Positions 44,783 to 56,139 of a stretch of DNA of 64,000 bases are shown piece by piece. The number at the start of each line of letters is the position of its first letter. The stretch's first letter is position 1. Below the pieces are notes generated by a model. That model worked only from the letters and a program-made list of their open reading frames with translations, made no database searches and was not told where the DNA came from. The translations under genes and the position numbers were made by a program. The stretch is from Schistocephalus solidus (taxonomy: Eukaryota; Platyhelminthes; Cestoda; Diphyllobothriidea; Diphyllobothriidae), in contig WEDG01005650.1 in assembly GCA_017591395.1 (NCBI GenBank), positions 18,514-82,513 on the forward strand, read 5' to 3'.

Positions 44783-46005
44783 ATGGACTCAAAGCAATTG
44801 TTTGCTTGCAGCAAAACCAGTAATAACACTTCCTTTAAAGGAAAGCCTGTTGAGCTGGCTTTGGCATCCATGACTGGCCCTCGATCAGTTTACACTTACA
44901 ACCAAGGACCAGCAAAGCGCGCAAAAAGCGTAATGGCAGCCAAATCCGTCGGCTACGAGGACGAATCTTGTGTGGGATGTTCTTATATTCTACTAAGAGT
45001 TCAAAAACTGGAAGATGAGCTTGCAGACTTAAGGAAGCTTTTGCAAGATAACAATACTCGACGAAATACGGTAAAAAATATTACAGTTAAAAAGTCAGTG
45101 ACCAAAGCACCTACAGTACCAAAAACAACAACTTGTAACAACTCACAAAGTTCGGACGTGAATACCAATGACGACCGGATAACAGGAACACAATCCCTGA
45201 ATCCTAAGGACGACGACCAAAACGAATCACAAATCACATCCTCCCATCTTTGGTGCTCTAACAAGCCCGTAGTGGCATCCCAAGGAACAAACCCGCGGCA
45301 ATCTGCAATGGGGAAACACCAAAACACCACCAAATTGGATAACGTTCCGACTTCAGTCTCGACTTCTGCCGGCTATCCCAGCAGTTCTAAAGAATCCTTA
45401 GCTGAGAGCGAAAAAACCAATGAGTGGCAAGATAAAATTGGGAAAAAACATAACACGGCTATAAAGTTTAAAAAGATCACAATAAATCCATCTGGTCACT
45501 CAGAGGAAAATATGGTCAGCAGTGTCTTGAAAGACGCCCTGGACCGAGAGAACTGCGTTGTTATCCAGGGCCTACCTGAATCAAATGCTAACACCTCAAA
45601 GGAAAGGATATCCGCTGATCTTGCTTTGTTTCAGCACCTGCTGAACGATATACTTCATTCGGGAGAGAAGATAACCGTTCGAGCAGCCTTCAGGATAGGA
45701 AAAAAAGATATTGAACAGTCAGAAACTGTGAGACCACGGCCTATCAAAATCGTCTTGGAAAACCAGGAAGAGGCTAAGCTACTTCTCTCGAGAAAAACCA
45801 AACTTCGAAACTCTCATAAGCAGGTTTTTTTCAGCCGGACTACTCTCCTGCAGAACGTCTGAAACGCCGCGAATTAGTGATAGAAATGAAGAGGAGACTT
45901 GCAGCTGGAGAGAACAGTTTGATTATTTACAAGGGACGTGTGATACAGAGAAACGCAGCATTACTCTGGAACCAGCCAAAGCTAATGATGGCAGTGACAC
46001 AGTAG
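44783..46005 (+). CDS. LINE A ORF1 (RNA-binding chaperone), one frameshift
   Basis: The start at MDSKQLFACSKTSN (44783) is chosen because D1 ORF1 begins with the same residues; an upstream in-frame ATG exists at 44768. Domains: QGPAKRAKSVMAAKS (basic) at residues 43-60, VGYEDESCVGC (Cys-x2-Cys) at about 60-70, the coiled coil VQKLEDELADLRKLLQD, a long polar linker, an RRM-like domain from NCVVIQGLPESNANTSKE through VRAAFRIGKKDIE to RPRPIKIVLENQEEAKLL, and a basic C-terminal block PDYSPAERLKRRELVIEMKR. The direct frame ends at 45862. A shift in a run of seven T (about 45826-45832) restores the C-terminal block, which stops at TAG 46003-46005. The role is nucleic-acid binding in the element RNP (family knowledge). 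The shift may be a real lesion or a sequencing error. Confidence 0.85.
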
Positions 46006-46007
46006 TA

Positions 46008-48873
46008 TTGGCACACTCGAGACAAACGGAATTTGGCAGGGCCGAGTGCCGCCAACTTAAATTTCTGTATACCAACGCCCAAAGTCTGCTTTCGAAGCTC
46101 GACGAACTGAGAATTCAGGTAGCCATTCTGTCTCCCGATATTATAGCAATCACAGAAACATGGCTGTCACAGAACATCAGCGATTGCGAAGTAGCCTTAT
46201 CCGGGTACCAGTTGTTCAGGAGAGACCGCACTCACCGCCAGGGTGGAGGAGTTGCGATGTATGTTAAAAGCAATTTCACAGTGTGTGAAATGACAGAGAA
46301 GATTAACAATGGTATTGAGGCTATTTGGCTGAAAATAAAGACGCGGGGATCGCAGTCCCTTGAAGTCATGACTCTCTACAGACCACCGGGGACAGACACT
46401 GACGCTGATACTTGTTTGTTGGAGAACATAAAGGAGATTGGTAGTCGACCTGATGTTGTTCTAATGGGGGACTTTAATGCACCCAGCATTCGATGGAACG
46501 ATCTGCTGGCGCAGTGCTCAAAGTTGTCCTTCGATCACCGTCTGCTTAAGTCAACACTTGAAGCTCTTCTCACACAACATGTATTTTTTCCAACAAGAGC
46601 GCGTGGAGGACAACAGGCTAGTTGTTTAGATCTCGTCTTCACTAAAGATCCTGACAGTATAAACGAGGTTCACTACCTACCTCCACTTGGTCGAAGTGAT
46701 CATGCAGTACTTTCATGGGAGTATGGTTTGTATTCGGTGCCACCTGCAATGAATGAAACCAGGCCCAATCTATGGCGGGGAGACTTTTGCAAGATGAGAG
46801 CTGAGGCATCACGAATGGACTGGGATCTTTTCTTCTCCGGGAATGTCTCTGAGGACTGGAATTTATTTAAGGAGTGGTTGTTGAACCTAATAAAATGCCA
46901 CTGTCCGCCATCAAAACTTAGGATATCTAACAGACCACAGTGGCTAACAAGGGAACTGAAACGAGAGATTAACAGGAAAGGAAGGCTTTGGAAGAAATTT
47001 TGCCGATCCAATGAAAATTTAGCCTTGCAAACATACAAAACGCAAAGGAACAAGGTTAAAAGCTTAATCTTCAACAGCCGACGGGATTACGAGAGGGATT
47101 TGCTCCAGCGAGCAGTTCACAATCCCAAATTGCTCTACAGCTATGTAAGAAAAAGCACACGAAACAGGAACCCAATTCCTGTAATGAGAAACGATGATGG
47201 TTTCGAGATTACAGAAATTCAAAACAAAGCTGAACACTTTTCACAGTTCTTTCAGTCAGTTTTCACCCGAGAAGCAGTTTTTATTCCATCTAGTTGCGAG
47301 ACTATGGGAGCACCAATTATTCAGGATATGCTCTTTCGAGAAGAGGCGGTCTTTGAAGAATTAAAAAGTCTGAACGCATGCAAATCCCCTGGCCCCGACG
47401 AGATTCCAGCAAAGTTACTCCTCGAACTTGCTCGAGAGCTGGCCAAACCGCTATCCTTTCTGTGCCAGAAATCGTTTGACACGGGAATGCTTCCTACCGA
47501 CTGGAAAACAGCCCACATTACACCGCTTCACAAAAGCGGTAGTCGTGCATTTGCTACAAACTACAGGCCTGTCAGCCTGACCTCAATCTGTTGCAAGGTT
47601 ATGGAGAAAGCTTGTCAAAAAGGAATTGATGATTTATTTAGAAACCCATAACCTCTTATCAACTGCACAATACGGCTTTCGTAGGGGAAGATCGTGTGTT
47701 ACGAACTTACTTTATAGTATGCAAAGCTGGACAAAAGCACTCGATGCAAAATACACTGTGCATGTGGCCTACATTGATTTCCAGAAGGCATTCGATAGTG
47801 TTCCGCACCAGCGTCTCCTTTATAAGTTAAGAATGTTTGGTATTGGAGGCAAACTTCTTACGTGGATCAAGAATTTTCTCGTCGGTCGTTCCCAAGTGGT
47901 CTGCGTAGGCGGATCGCGATCAAAGCGCACAATCATCGGGAGTGGAGTTCCGCAAGGTTCAGTTCTCGGACCAATCCTATTTCTCTTGTTTATTAATGAT
48001 TGTGTACAGGAATTGGACTGTGACTTTGCTATGTTTGCGGACGATATAAAAATTTGGAAAGTTATCAACAATGCTGCCGATGGAGACGATTTCCAAGAAA
48101 ATCTCCATCGATTGGACGAGTGGTCCCGCAAATGGCTCTTGTCCTTCAACTCAAACAAATGCGCCCTGCTACGTCTGGGAAGTCGGAATCAGGTCACTGA
48201 TATGCGACCCTACTTTTTGAACGGTATGCCACTCCGAGAAACACACACACAGAAGGATCTCGGCGTTTGGATGACAGACAACCTGAAGCCTTCTACGCAA
48301 TGCTGCAAGGCGGCTAAATCCGCCAATTCAATGCTGTACTCTATCAAGCGGGCATTTAAAGTTTTCGATGAAGACTGCTTTTCTAAAGTCTTTGGTACGT
48401 TTGTTAGGCCCCATCTTGAATATGCGATCCAAGCCTGGCGACCGTGGACCCAACAGGACTACAAAATGCTCGAAAGGGTACAGCGACGAGCCACAAAATT
48501 AGTAAGAGGTCAAGATGAACTGCCATATGAGATTCGCCTAAATAACCTACAGCTCTATCCTCTGAGTTATAGGCAGTTGCGCGGAGACTTGATACAAACC
48601 TTCCGTATCGTGCGTGGCATGGATTGCGCCCTCCTATGTGATGACTTTTTTCAACTTGCTACTACGAATAATCTCCGAGGTCATCCATTCAAACTAAGTG
48701 TGCCCCAAGTAAGATTGGATGTGAGGAAGTATTTTTTCACCAACCGTGTCTTGAAACCGTGGAATAACCTACCTGGGGCGATTGTTATGTCCCAGTCTGT
48801 GGATATATTTAAACATCGGCTTGACATACATATGTTGCTGCACCAGGAAGATTATGTGACTACTTTACCTTAA
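46008..48873 (+). CDS. LINE A ORF2 (APE endonuclease and RT), one frameshift near 47610
   Basis: First part 46008-47651. Endonuclease: FLYTNAQSLLSKLDELRI (Asn), IIAITETWLSQNISD (Glu), GGGVAMYVKSNF, LYRPPGTDTDAD, LMGDFNAPSIRWNDL (Asp/Asn), CLDLVFTKDPDS and LGRSDHAVLSWEY (Ser-Asp-His). The linker has NRPQWLTRELKREINRKGRL. RT start: NACKSPGPDEIPAKLL and NYRPVSLTSICCKVMEK. Second part 47626-48873: QYGFRRGRSCVTNLL, YIDFQKAFDSVPHQRLL (catalytic Asp), GSGVPQGSVLGPILFLLFIN, FAMFADDIKIWKV (catalytic pair), WLLSFNSNKCALLRLG, FVRPHLEYAIQAWRPW, VQRRATKLVRG and WNNLPGAIVMSQSVD. The frames overlap; a one-base change at CAAAAAGGAA (about 47608-47617) joins them into ~955 codons. The frame is also open upstream of 46008, overlapping the end of ORF1, so the true start is unclear. 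No RNase H domain is seen. Confidence 0.88.
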
Positions 48874-48961
48874 CAATATCCGTGTACCACGTAAATCTGC
48901 CTGCATTCACTTGACTGTAACTTTTTTTACATTGCTTATTATTCTTCCGACTTTCTGTATC

Positions 48962-49024
48962 AAATAGGGATTTCAAAGGCGTAAGCCTATTTTTCTCAAA
49001 TACACTGAACTGAACTGAACTGAA
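48962..49024 (+). repeat. LINE A 3'-terminal hairpin and TGAAC tail
   Basis: AAATAGG (48962-48968) pairs with CCTATTT (48986-48992), with an inner GGC-GTAA-GCC. About ten bases later the tail repeats CTGAA units up to the B4 junction. The same hairpin sequence ends LINE D2 (52805-52835), D1 (19424-19453) and F (17292-17322), each with a different repeat tail. Confidence 0.65.
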
Positions 49025-49930
49025 CATTGACTGGCAGGCAAATTCCTCTCCGCCTAAACATCAGAAATTTGTCGATACTGTTAACTTTTCAAACATGTCC
49101 CAACTGGTCAGATCAGTTACTAGAAATGACAACATTTTAGATTTAATTTTTACAAACGATGTCAACCCTCTCTTTATGAATTTCCATCATGAACTTTTCA
49201 CAAGTGATCACGCAATAATTCACTGTTGTCTTCCAGTCCTCCTTCTTCCGAAGCCTGAGGTTAAATGCAATAACCTCGACTTTGCTAACATAAACCATGA
49301 AACAATAAATAATTTCGTAAGCACTCTAGATTGGCATAGCATATTCTCAATTAACGATCCAAACTTTTTTCCGTGAGCTATTGCAGAACCTCACAGAAAA
49401 AAATCCAGGCCTTTATCCAGTTTTAAGATTTTTAGTTCAAATACAGCTTCTTCTACTGTTCCGCATTTTTCTCCAGAACAGACTTAAAAAAATTACGAAA
49501 ACAACTTAAAGATCCTTTTTAAAAAGCTCTTTGTCAGTTCATTTAAGGATTGCACAAATATTTGAATTAGCATCTAAAAATTAGGCTCGCAAAGAGATAA
49601 GCATAGGGAGGCTCAGGCACTAAGTGATGCCAATTCATCCAAATCTGGTGCTCAAATCTTCCATGTTCGGTCATCGGCTAAGCGTCTGAATGTAACTCCG
49701 CCCTTACTCGACTGTAACAAAAGATTTGTTACAGACGATTTGGGCAAAGCTGAATTGTTAAATTCGTTTTGTGCCAACCACTTTACCACTGAATCTAGCC
49801 CCACTCCCACAATTCCTCTGCTTTCAAATTCGCTTCTTACAACTATTAATTTCTAGCTTTCATGTATTCAAAAAGAAATAGCTCACCTAAAAAATTCACA
49901 TTTGGTTGGAACTGATAACATTCCAAACTC

Positions 49931-52861
49931 AGACCGAACCCCCGATATCGTTGCCATTACGGAAAACTTGGCTCAAAGCCGAAATCGCGGATAGCGAGGT
50001 TTCGATTAATGGATACCAACTTTTTCGAAAAGACCGAGAAAATAGAAAGGAAGGAGGAGTGGCCGTATATGTTAGGACAGGAATCTCGGCAGTCGAACGA
50101 GCACACTCCATCTTCCCTGAATATGAATTTCTCTGGATTAAGATTAAAAAGGAGTGTTCACAGAACCTACAATTCTTGACGATCTACAGACCACCGAACA
50201 TTCCAAGTGCAACTGATGATTCCCTCCACCATTTGCTCAAGGATGTAGCAAGTCACCAGGAGGTGCTTATTGCTGGAGATTTCAATGCACCTATAGTAGA
50301 CTGGGTTAATCTGACAGTTGATGATGCACCAACTTCTTTCGGCCACAAGCTAATGGATCTCACTCTCGACCAACCTCTGGTACAGAAGGTTAACATTCCA
50401 ACGAGATTTAGAGAGAACCAGAGAGCAAATTGCCTGGACCTTGTATTTACGAAGGACTTCTCTAGCATTGATGAAGTGTATTCTATTGCACCCCTCGGTA
50501 AGAGTGACCATAGTACGCTAATGTGGGATTACTCACTTTATTCTCAGCGCCAGAATGGAACGGAATGCAAGCTAAATATACGGAGGCTGATTTTAACGCG
50601 ATGAGGAAAGAACTGATGTCTATGAGATGGGATTGTTTGCTTAAAGGGAATCCAGCGGATGACTGGCGATCATTTAAGACAGTCTCAATTGATCTGATTG
50701 AACGCTTTTGTCCAGTGAAGGTGCAAAAAAAGAATTGTCGCCCCACCTGGTTAACAAGAGAACTTAACAGGCAGCTAAAGAAGAAGAATAAAAAATGGAA
50801 GGTATTCAGGCAAACAGGGTCAGCAGAGCATCTCAAAGAATTTCGTCATCAAAGAAACGCTGTAAAAAGAATGATCCGTCAGGCAAGGAAGAACTATGAA
50901 TCAAGAATTATTCAACAGGCTGAATATAAACCAAAAATTTTATTCCATTATATCAATAGCCGACTAAAAACAAGGACTCAGTAGCAGTACTCATGGATGG
51001 GAATGGTGTTGAAGTCGCTGAAAATTGCGACAAAGCCGAGTACTTAGGTCGGTTTTTGCCTCGGTTTTTCACTAGAGAACCGGAACTTCAGCTTGACCAC
51101 GTCAACAGTGCTGTTATAGACGCCGGTCCAGTGCTTGAATATATAATCTTCCAGGAACCTCTCGTGGAACTAGAACTGCGAAATCTGAAAGAAGCGAAGT
51201 CATCTGGTCCGGACGATATACCGGCCAAGTTCTTGAAAGAACTGGCCAGCGAACTGTCCAAACCACTAGCGCATATATTTTATTCGTCATTTGAATCAGG
51301 GAAACTGCCATCCGAATGGAAGGCAGCAAATATATACCCCATATACAAGAGTGGTGCTCGATCTAATGTCAACAATTATCGGCCTGTCAGCCTTACCTCC
51401 ATTTGCTGTAAATAATGGAATCAATAATCAAGAAGGCAACCATTAAGTTCCTTGAGGAAAACCAATCACTCTCAGATCTAAAGCATGGCTTCAGACACTA
51501 TCGCTCCTGTCCGTCTACTTTATTACTCTCCACAGAGCAGTGGACTCGTGCACTGGACGAAAATGGTAGGGTTGACGTCATATACACTGATTTCAAGAAG
51601 GCATTTGACAGTGTCCCACACAAACGTCTCATCTACAAATTATCTGAAATCGGCATAAGAGGAATGCTGCTGAAATGGATCGCTGACTTTCTTACAGATA
51701 GATTGCAAACTGTGTGCGTCGATACCTCGAAGTCAACACCTACTCCGGTTCTAAGTGTTGTCCCCCAAGGCTCGGTATTAGGGCCGTTACTCTTCTTAGT
51801 GTACATCAACGACTGTGTCGACGACCTGGATTGCAGCGCCATCGTGTTTGCAGATGATGTTAAATTGTCGAGGGTCATCAGATCTGATTTCGATAGGCAC
51901 GCACTTCAAGAGGATCTCAACCGTCTTAGCAGCTGGTCTGCTCGTTGGCTCTTAAATTTTAACGTTGGGAAGTGTGTGGTCCTAAGACTGCGTACAAGAA
52001 GGACCAGTGAGGAGGATGATTCCTACCAATACATTCTCAATGGGCAGCCCCTTTCAAGTGTTGAGGAACAGAATGACCTCGGTGTTCTAATAAACTCCTC
52101 ATTTAAACCATCTTCACAGTGTTTAAAGGCAGCTAAACGCGCTACACAGGTCTTATTTGCGCTCAGACGTGGATTTGTTCAGATTGATAAGGAACTATTC
52201 TGAAAAACCTACGGGGTATTTGTTCGATCTCACTTAGAATATGCCATCCAGGCCTGGCGTCCGTGGTTTAAGAAGGATTATCTACAGCTGGAACGAGTGC
52301 AGGCGAGGGCTACGAAGATGGTCAAGAATCTAAGTCATCTGCCTTACGAAGCCAGACTGGTTGAACTTGATTTTTTCCCTCTAAATTACAGGCAACTACG
52401 CGGTGACCTCATCCAAACTTACCGGATTGTCAGAGGCCGCGAAAGTGCCCTAGAAGTTGCTGACTTCTTCGAATTGGCTGGGACGGAACATCTGCGGGGT
52501 CATCCCTTTAAACTGCAGAGGAAGTTTGTCCACACGGAAGTCCGTCGGAACGCCGTTTTGCAGAGGGTCGTTGGAGCATGGAACGGACTCCCTGAGGATG
52601 TTGTCCTTTCAGAAACTGTTGATGCATTTAAATTCAAACTAGATACTCATTTTCTGAGAAACTATTGTCAATAAAATGAAGATTGTGTAAAGAGTGGCAG
52701 GTTGCGCCTAGCCCACACATATCGATGACCCTACATTTTCATCGTACTATTGTACTATTTGTACTATTGTACTATTGTTTGTACTATTGACATTTTTGCA
52801 TGTAAAATAGGGAGCTCAAGGGCGAAAGCCTACTTCCCTCAATTAAGTGACTTAAAGTGAC
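49931..52861 (+). mobile_element. LINE D2, 5'-truncated copy with complete RT
   Basis: 2.9 kb of LINE D, starting inside the endonuclease and ending with the hairpin (52805-52835) and the AAGTGACTTA-type tail. It lies in B4 and replaces about six bases of B (GCTTAT missing between CCAAACTC and TTAAACAG). It is the only D copy in the window with the RT core, so it is the reference for what D1 and D3 lack. A short TTGTACTATTG-type repeat cluster lies at 52743-52790. Confidence 0.8.
49940..52674 (+). pseudogene. LINE D2 ORF2 (partial endonuclease and full RT), three breaks
   Basis: Endonuclease from ITENLAQSR/TWLKAEIADSEVSI: GGVAVYVRTGISAVE, TIYRPPNIPSATDDSL, IAGDFNAPIVDW (active site), NCLDLVFTKDFSS and APLGKSDHSTLMWDY (Ser-Asp-His). 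Linker 50523-50984: RPTWLTRELNRQLKKKNKKW. RT: KEAKSSGPDDIPAKFL, NNYRPVSLTSICCK (break at 51413-51415), LKHGFRHYRSCPSTLLLS, YTDFKKAFDSVPHKRLIYKL (catalytic Asp), VVPQGSVLGPLLFLVYINDC, SAIVFADDVKLSRVI (catalytic pair), WLLNFNVGKCVVLRLR, and a TGA at 52201-52203 after QIDKELF. Then comes YGVFVRSHLEYAIQAWRPW to 52674 (stop). Breaks occur at about 50570, 50983, 51414 and 52201. Confidence 0.85.
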
Positions 52862-54911
52862 TTAAACAGGTTATGGATTTTCCACCTTAACTAAGCAAGT
52901 TATTCTCAGTATTTCTCTAAAATGGTTTCTTCCCCGATTATTTGAAAACTTCTATTATAATACCAGTTTTTAAATCTGGTTCCCGCTCGGACATTCATAA
53001 CTATCGCGGTGTTCATAAAACGCCCTCTCTTGCTAAACTCTTCCAAAAACTTATTGCAAAACAAATCACCGATTTTTGCTTAAGCAATCAAATTATCAAC
53101 TTACGCAACACGGCTTCTTACCGGATCGCTCTTGTGAAACCTGCCACATGTCTTTTCTAAATCTTCTAACCTCTCTTCGTAATGATCATCTATCTGTAGA
53201 TGTTATCTATTTTGATCTTAGTAAGGCGTTCGATAAAGTGCCTCATAAATTACTTCTAGCTAAACTAGAAGCTTTAGGATTTCGTAGTCCCCTTACTGAC
53301 TTTATTAGATCATGCCTAAATGATCGAAAGCAAAACGTTTTAGTAGGTTCCTCATACTCAAGTGCTACCCCTATTGTTAGTGGTGTCCTTTAAGGTACCG
53401 TATTATGTCCTTTGTTGTTCTTATTGTATAAAAATGATATTTTATCGATAGTAAAACATTCTCAATCTTTTCTTTATGCTGATGACCTCAAATGCGTGTA
53501 TTTTTTTTCTCTTACTCTACGACCGAACGGTGCCTAGAACAAATTCACTCAGACGTAGACGCTCTTTCGGCATGGAGCTCCACGTGGCTAATGGAGTTCT
53601 CACCTACTTAGTGTCGCTACATGAGTTTTGGGCCTGTAAGGCTGCCGCAACCTCTTATTTTTGAAGGTTGCCCTATGATTGAATGTTCCTTTATCAAGGA
53701 CTTGGGCTTAAGCTACAATAAATTAGATCTTTCGCCTCATGCCAATAGAATTACGGCCAAAGCTGCTCAGATTTGCGGCTTTATTTCTTATAATTTCTAC
53801 CTCCCTGAAATCAAATTAAGACAATATCCTATGTTTGTACTTCCGATTCTTGAATTTTGCTGTCCTTTCTTCGGTTTAATGAACGAATCTAGCCGTTCAA
53901 AAATTAAAAATGTCCAAAGACATTTCACAAAAAAACTCCTATATCCGACTCTTTTTACTACTTCCCACTCAACAAGATGCCAGCTTATGAAGCTAAAATT
54001 TCTTTGGGTCAGGAGACTTGAAGCAGCTCAACTTTCCCCAAACTTTCTGTCATTACCCCCGTTAGTCTTTCTTATAACCTAAGAAATTCTACATTAATTA
54101 TACCTCCCTCTGCATCCTCCACGTGTAAACGCTCTCTCTTCTTTGCTTCTAGGTATAGTTTTCTTTGGAATAACTTGTCAATTGAAATAAGTCGTTTACT
54201 AGTCTATCTGCATTCAAGCGAAGACTGCACATTTATCTTAACACTGATTCTATTAACCTTTTATTTTCCTCATCTTTTCCCAGTAGCCTTCCTCATGAAT
54301 CGGAGAAAGGACCATCGGGAATTTAAGTGACCATCTTGAAACTATATTTTCACTACCTCGAGTTACCTATGAACTATAATGTCTCCTTATATTACCAGTA
54401 CTCCAAACGATGACGTCATTCAGACGTTCACATTCGGTGGTCCACAGTGTAAAATGCTACCGTTTCTTTGGATACTAACCATCATCAGAATTCAATTCTG
54501 GATCCTAAGATGCTGAGGACTAAAGTTCATTGACGAATTTCCGTGAGATTTTGTTTCATACGCCTATGTGATCAAGAACGAATCACCTCGACGTTTCAAT
54601 ATCTCATTATGAACTGCTACTTCAGTATTACCCTACCCTACTCTACTACTTGACCATTTTTGCTAAGCAGTTTTTTCTCCTAACCTTCTATTGAACTCTG
54701 CCTCCATTTTTATGGTAGGAGTTCTTTTTCACTGCCTATTTATTTCTAGTTCACCACTAATTTTTAAACATTGCTAACTGTTGACATATCAGGACAAGTT
54801 ATGTATTTGTACATTTTATCTGCAAAAATTGTCATAACTTTATTTCGTTACTAATGTTTGCTTAGACAGTGCCTTCCCGGTGCTTACCAAATATAAATTC
54901 TAAATTCTAAA

Positions 54912-55624
54912 TCGCACAGGCAGCAGTGTTTTTTCCTGAATACTACAAAGACACAATAAGCACTAAAAGTGATATATTCAGGTTTTTCTCCTGCCAGCCT
55001 GATCCCCACTTCATATTTCGTATTATAATGCCTGTAAGCCGAAATTAAATACAACGATTAACGTTCTTATTATCCCCGGATGACACTGCAGATATTATTC
55101 TACCTCTGCCACCCACCGAAAACAATGCCAAACTGCAAACGCAGTTAGAAGGGGGAGGTCATCAACAGCCAAATCCAAAACACTAATATACTAACAGCAC
55201 CTTAGAACAGCATGGAAACAGAGACACCGGACCCAGTCAAGACAGCCTGATAGATAATCACTACACTGACAACAATAATGACAACAGTGAATCCGTGAAA
55301 CGAGCAATTACTAAAAAAAAAGCTCACCACCAAAACTATCCAAACTCCAACACATCCGAGTCAAGTCCGACAACAACTCAACGCGTGCCCTTCGAATTCG
55401 GCTCAAAATTTTCGACCTCTGAGGAATTTACCCATTCGAGATTTCAGTCTATTGGTTACTGTTAAGGACTTTATTTCTGAAGCTTTGGATTCTATTTGAC
55501 GTGCTCTTCATCCTCATAAGATTACTACAGGAGAGCAGCGGAAACGTCCGATATCCTCCTCTTGTGCACTTCTCACCAGTAGCTCTACGAGATCTTCTAG
55601 TCGGTAAAGGGCTGAGTGAGTTCA
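54912..55624. other. Unassigned stretch, Asn/Gln/Thr-rich open frame on plus strand
   Basis: About 710 bases that match nothing else in the window. On the plus strand, from about 55073 to 55462, one frame is open except for a single TAA (about 55180). It encodes a very polar sequence with SQDSLIDNHYTDNNNDNSES and HHQNYPNSNTSESSPTTTQR. I recognise no domain. It may be a decayed ORF1/gag-like linker or host sequence downstream of the MULE/ZSWIM fragment, since B4 alone separates the two. The stretch 55501-55624 shows no feature. Confidence 0.4.
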
Positions 55625-55977
55625 ATATTTTATTCATAAAGTTGTTTTTGTTAAAACCTTTGACCCATATTTTTAAAACCCTTCACCATTTTTGCAATTT
55701 ATCATGGAAGTCAAACATATACCCTTCGGGAATCGTGCAAAATACGTGGCCCCTCCTAGGTTTGAACCAGGTCCCTAGTGTTTGGGAACTGACGGTAATA
55801 CCACTGAGCTATCAGTGCACGACAAACTCGCTGATTTAAATTTCAATGGAAAAATAAACACCAGTTATAACGCGAATGACTTCATTTCCGGACATGTTTT
55901 CTTAAAGTCGCCTCCTGCCAAACGGGCCAAGAGTTAAACAAGTTTTTTGAATATCAATTACGAGGATGAAGCGTGAT
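55625..55977 (+). pseudogene. LINE E-type ORF1 N-terminal fragment (left arm)
   Basis: On the plus strand this follows the E pattern at 780-1140: end of the 5' UTR, the antisense tRNA-like block (55746-55820), LADLNFNGKINTSYNANDF-like codons, SPPAKRAKS with a stop, and NYEDEA (the YEDE motif, about 55957-55972). It ends abruptly at 55977, where the D tail in the opposite orientation begins. Confidence 0.6.
55746..55820 (-). repeat. tRNA-like relic (left arm)
   Basis: Minus strand: A-box TAGCTCAGTGGTATTA, anticodon-like loop GTTCCCAAA, B-box GGTTCAAACCT. It is homologous to the segment at 903-975. The second copy of the same inverted repeat has it at 60632-60706. Confidence 0.6.
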
Positions 55978-56139
55978 AAGCATGCTTTAAGTCACTTTAA
56001 ATCACTTTATTGAGGGAATTAGGCTTTCCCTTGAGCTCCATATTTACATTCAAAAATGACAAAAGAATAAACGTTAACATCAATAACTCTGACAAATGAA
56101 AACGTAAGGTCATTGATATGTGTGGGCCAGGTCCAAGCT

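Larger units (their letters stand above)
44284..49024 (+). mobile_element. LINE A, full-length and near-intact
   Basis: A 4.74-kb CR1/Jockey-like LINE: 5' UTR (44284-44782), ORF1 (44783-46005), ORF2 (46008-48873), 3' UTR, hairpin (48962-48992) and a TGAAC-repeat tail (49002-49024). It lies in the endonuclease of B4, and removing it restores B exactly, so there is no target-site duplication or loss. Each ORF needs only one frame correction. It is the youngest-looking element in the window, as it is the least decayed and interrupts others without being interrupted. Confidence 0.85.
43616..54290 (+). pseudogene. LINE B4 ORF2 (endonuclease-RT), split by two LINE insertions
   Basis: Endonuclease part 43616-44283: MPPPIFQMPQYSLLLQGFH, LSLVSLNARSVVNKMAELKT, DVLCITESWAHS (catalytic Glu intact), GGGCLIYIKSSFVHF. 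It resumes at 49025 with IDWQ-equivalent codons, then NMSQLVRSVTRNDNILDLIF and FTSDHAIIHCCLP. RT from 52862: TSIIIPVFKSGSRSDIHNYR, HGFLPDRSCETCHMSFLNLL, the Asp box VIYFDLSKAFDKVPHKLLLA (intact), SSATPIVSGVL with a TAA before GTVL (about 53391), and HSQSFLYADDLK (catalytic pair intact and in frame near 53460-53490). C-terminal region: 53621-54290. With a few changes undone it would be the most complete B ORF2, but here it is split and dead. Confidence 0.8.
42058..54911 (+). mobile_element. LINE B copy B4, full-length, in three pieces
   Basis: A forward B element interrupted twice, 42058-44283, 49025-49930 and 52862-54911. LINE A sits in the first gap and LINE D2 in the second. The first joint rebuilds the B sequence without gain or loss (CTGCCAGA then CATTGACTGG). 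The second lost about six bases (CCAAACTC then TTAAACAG). ORF1 is the best preserved of the B copies. The tail at 54893-54911 is ATTCTAA-type. The element follows directly on the MULE/ZSWIM fragment at 42057. Confidence 0.8.

Noticed and set aside
46700..47074. 124-codon minus-strand open frame in LINE A
   Set aside because: Complement of a well-supported endonuclease/RT linker. No motif of its own.
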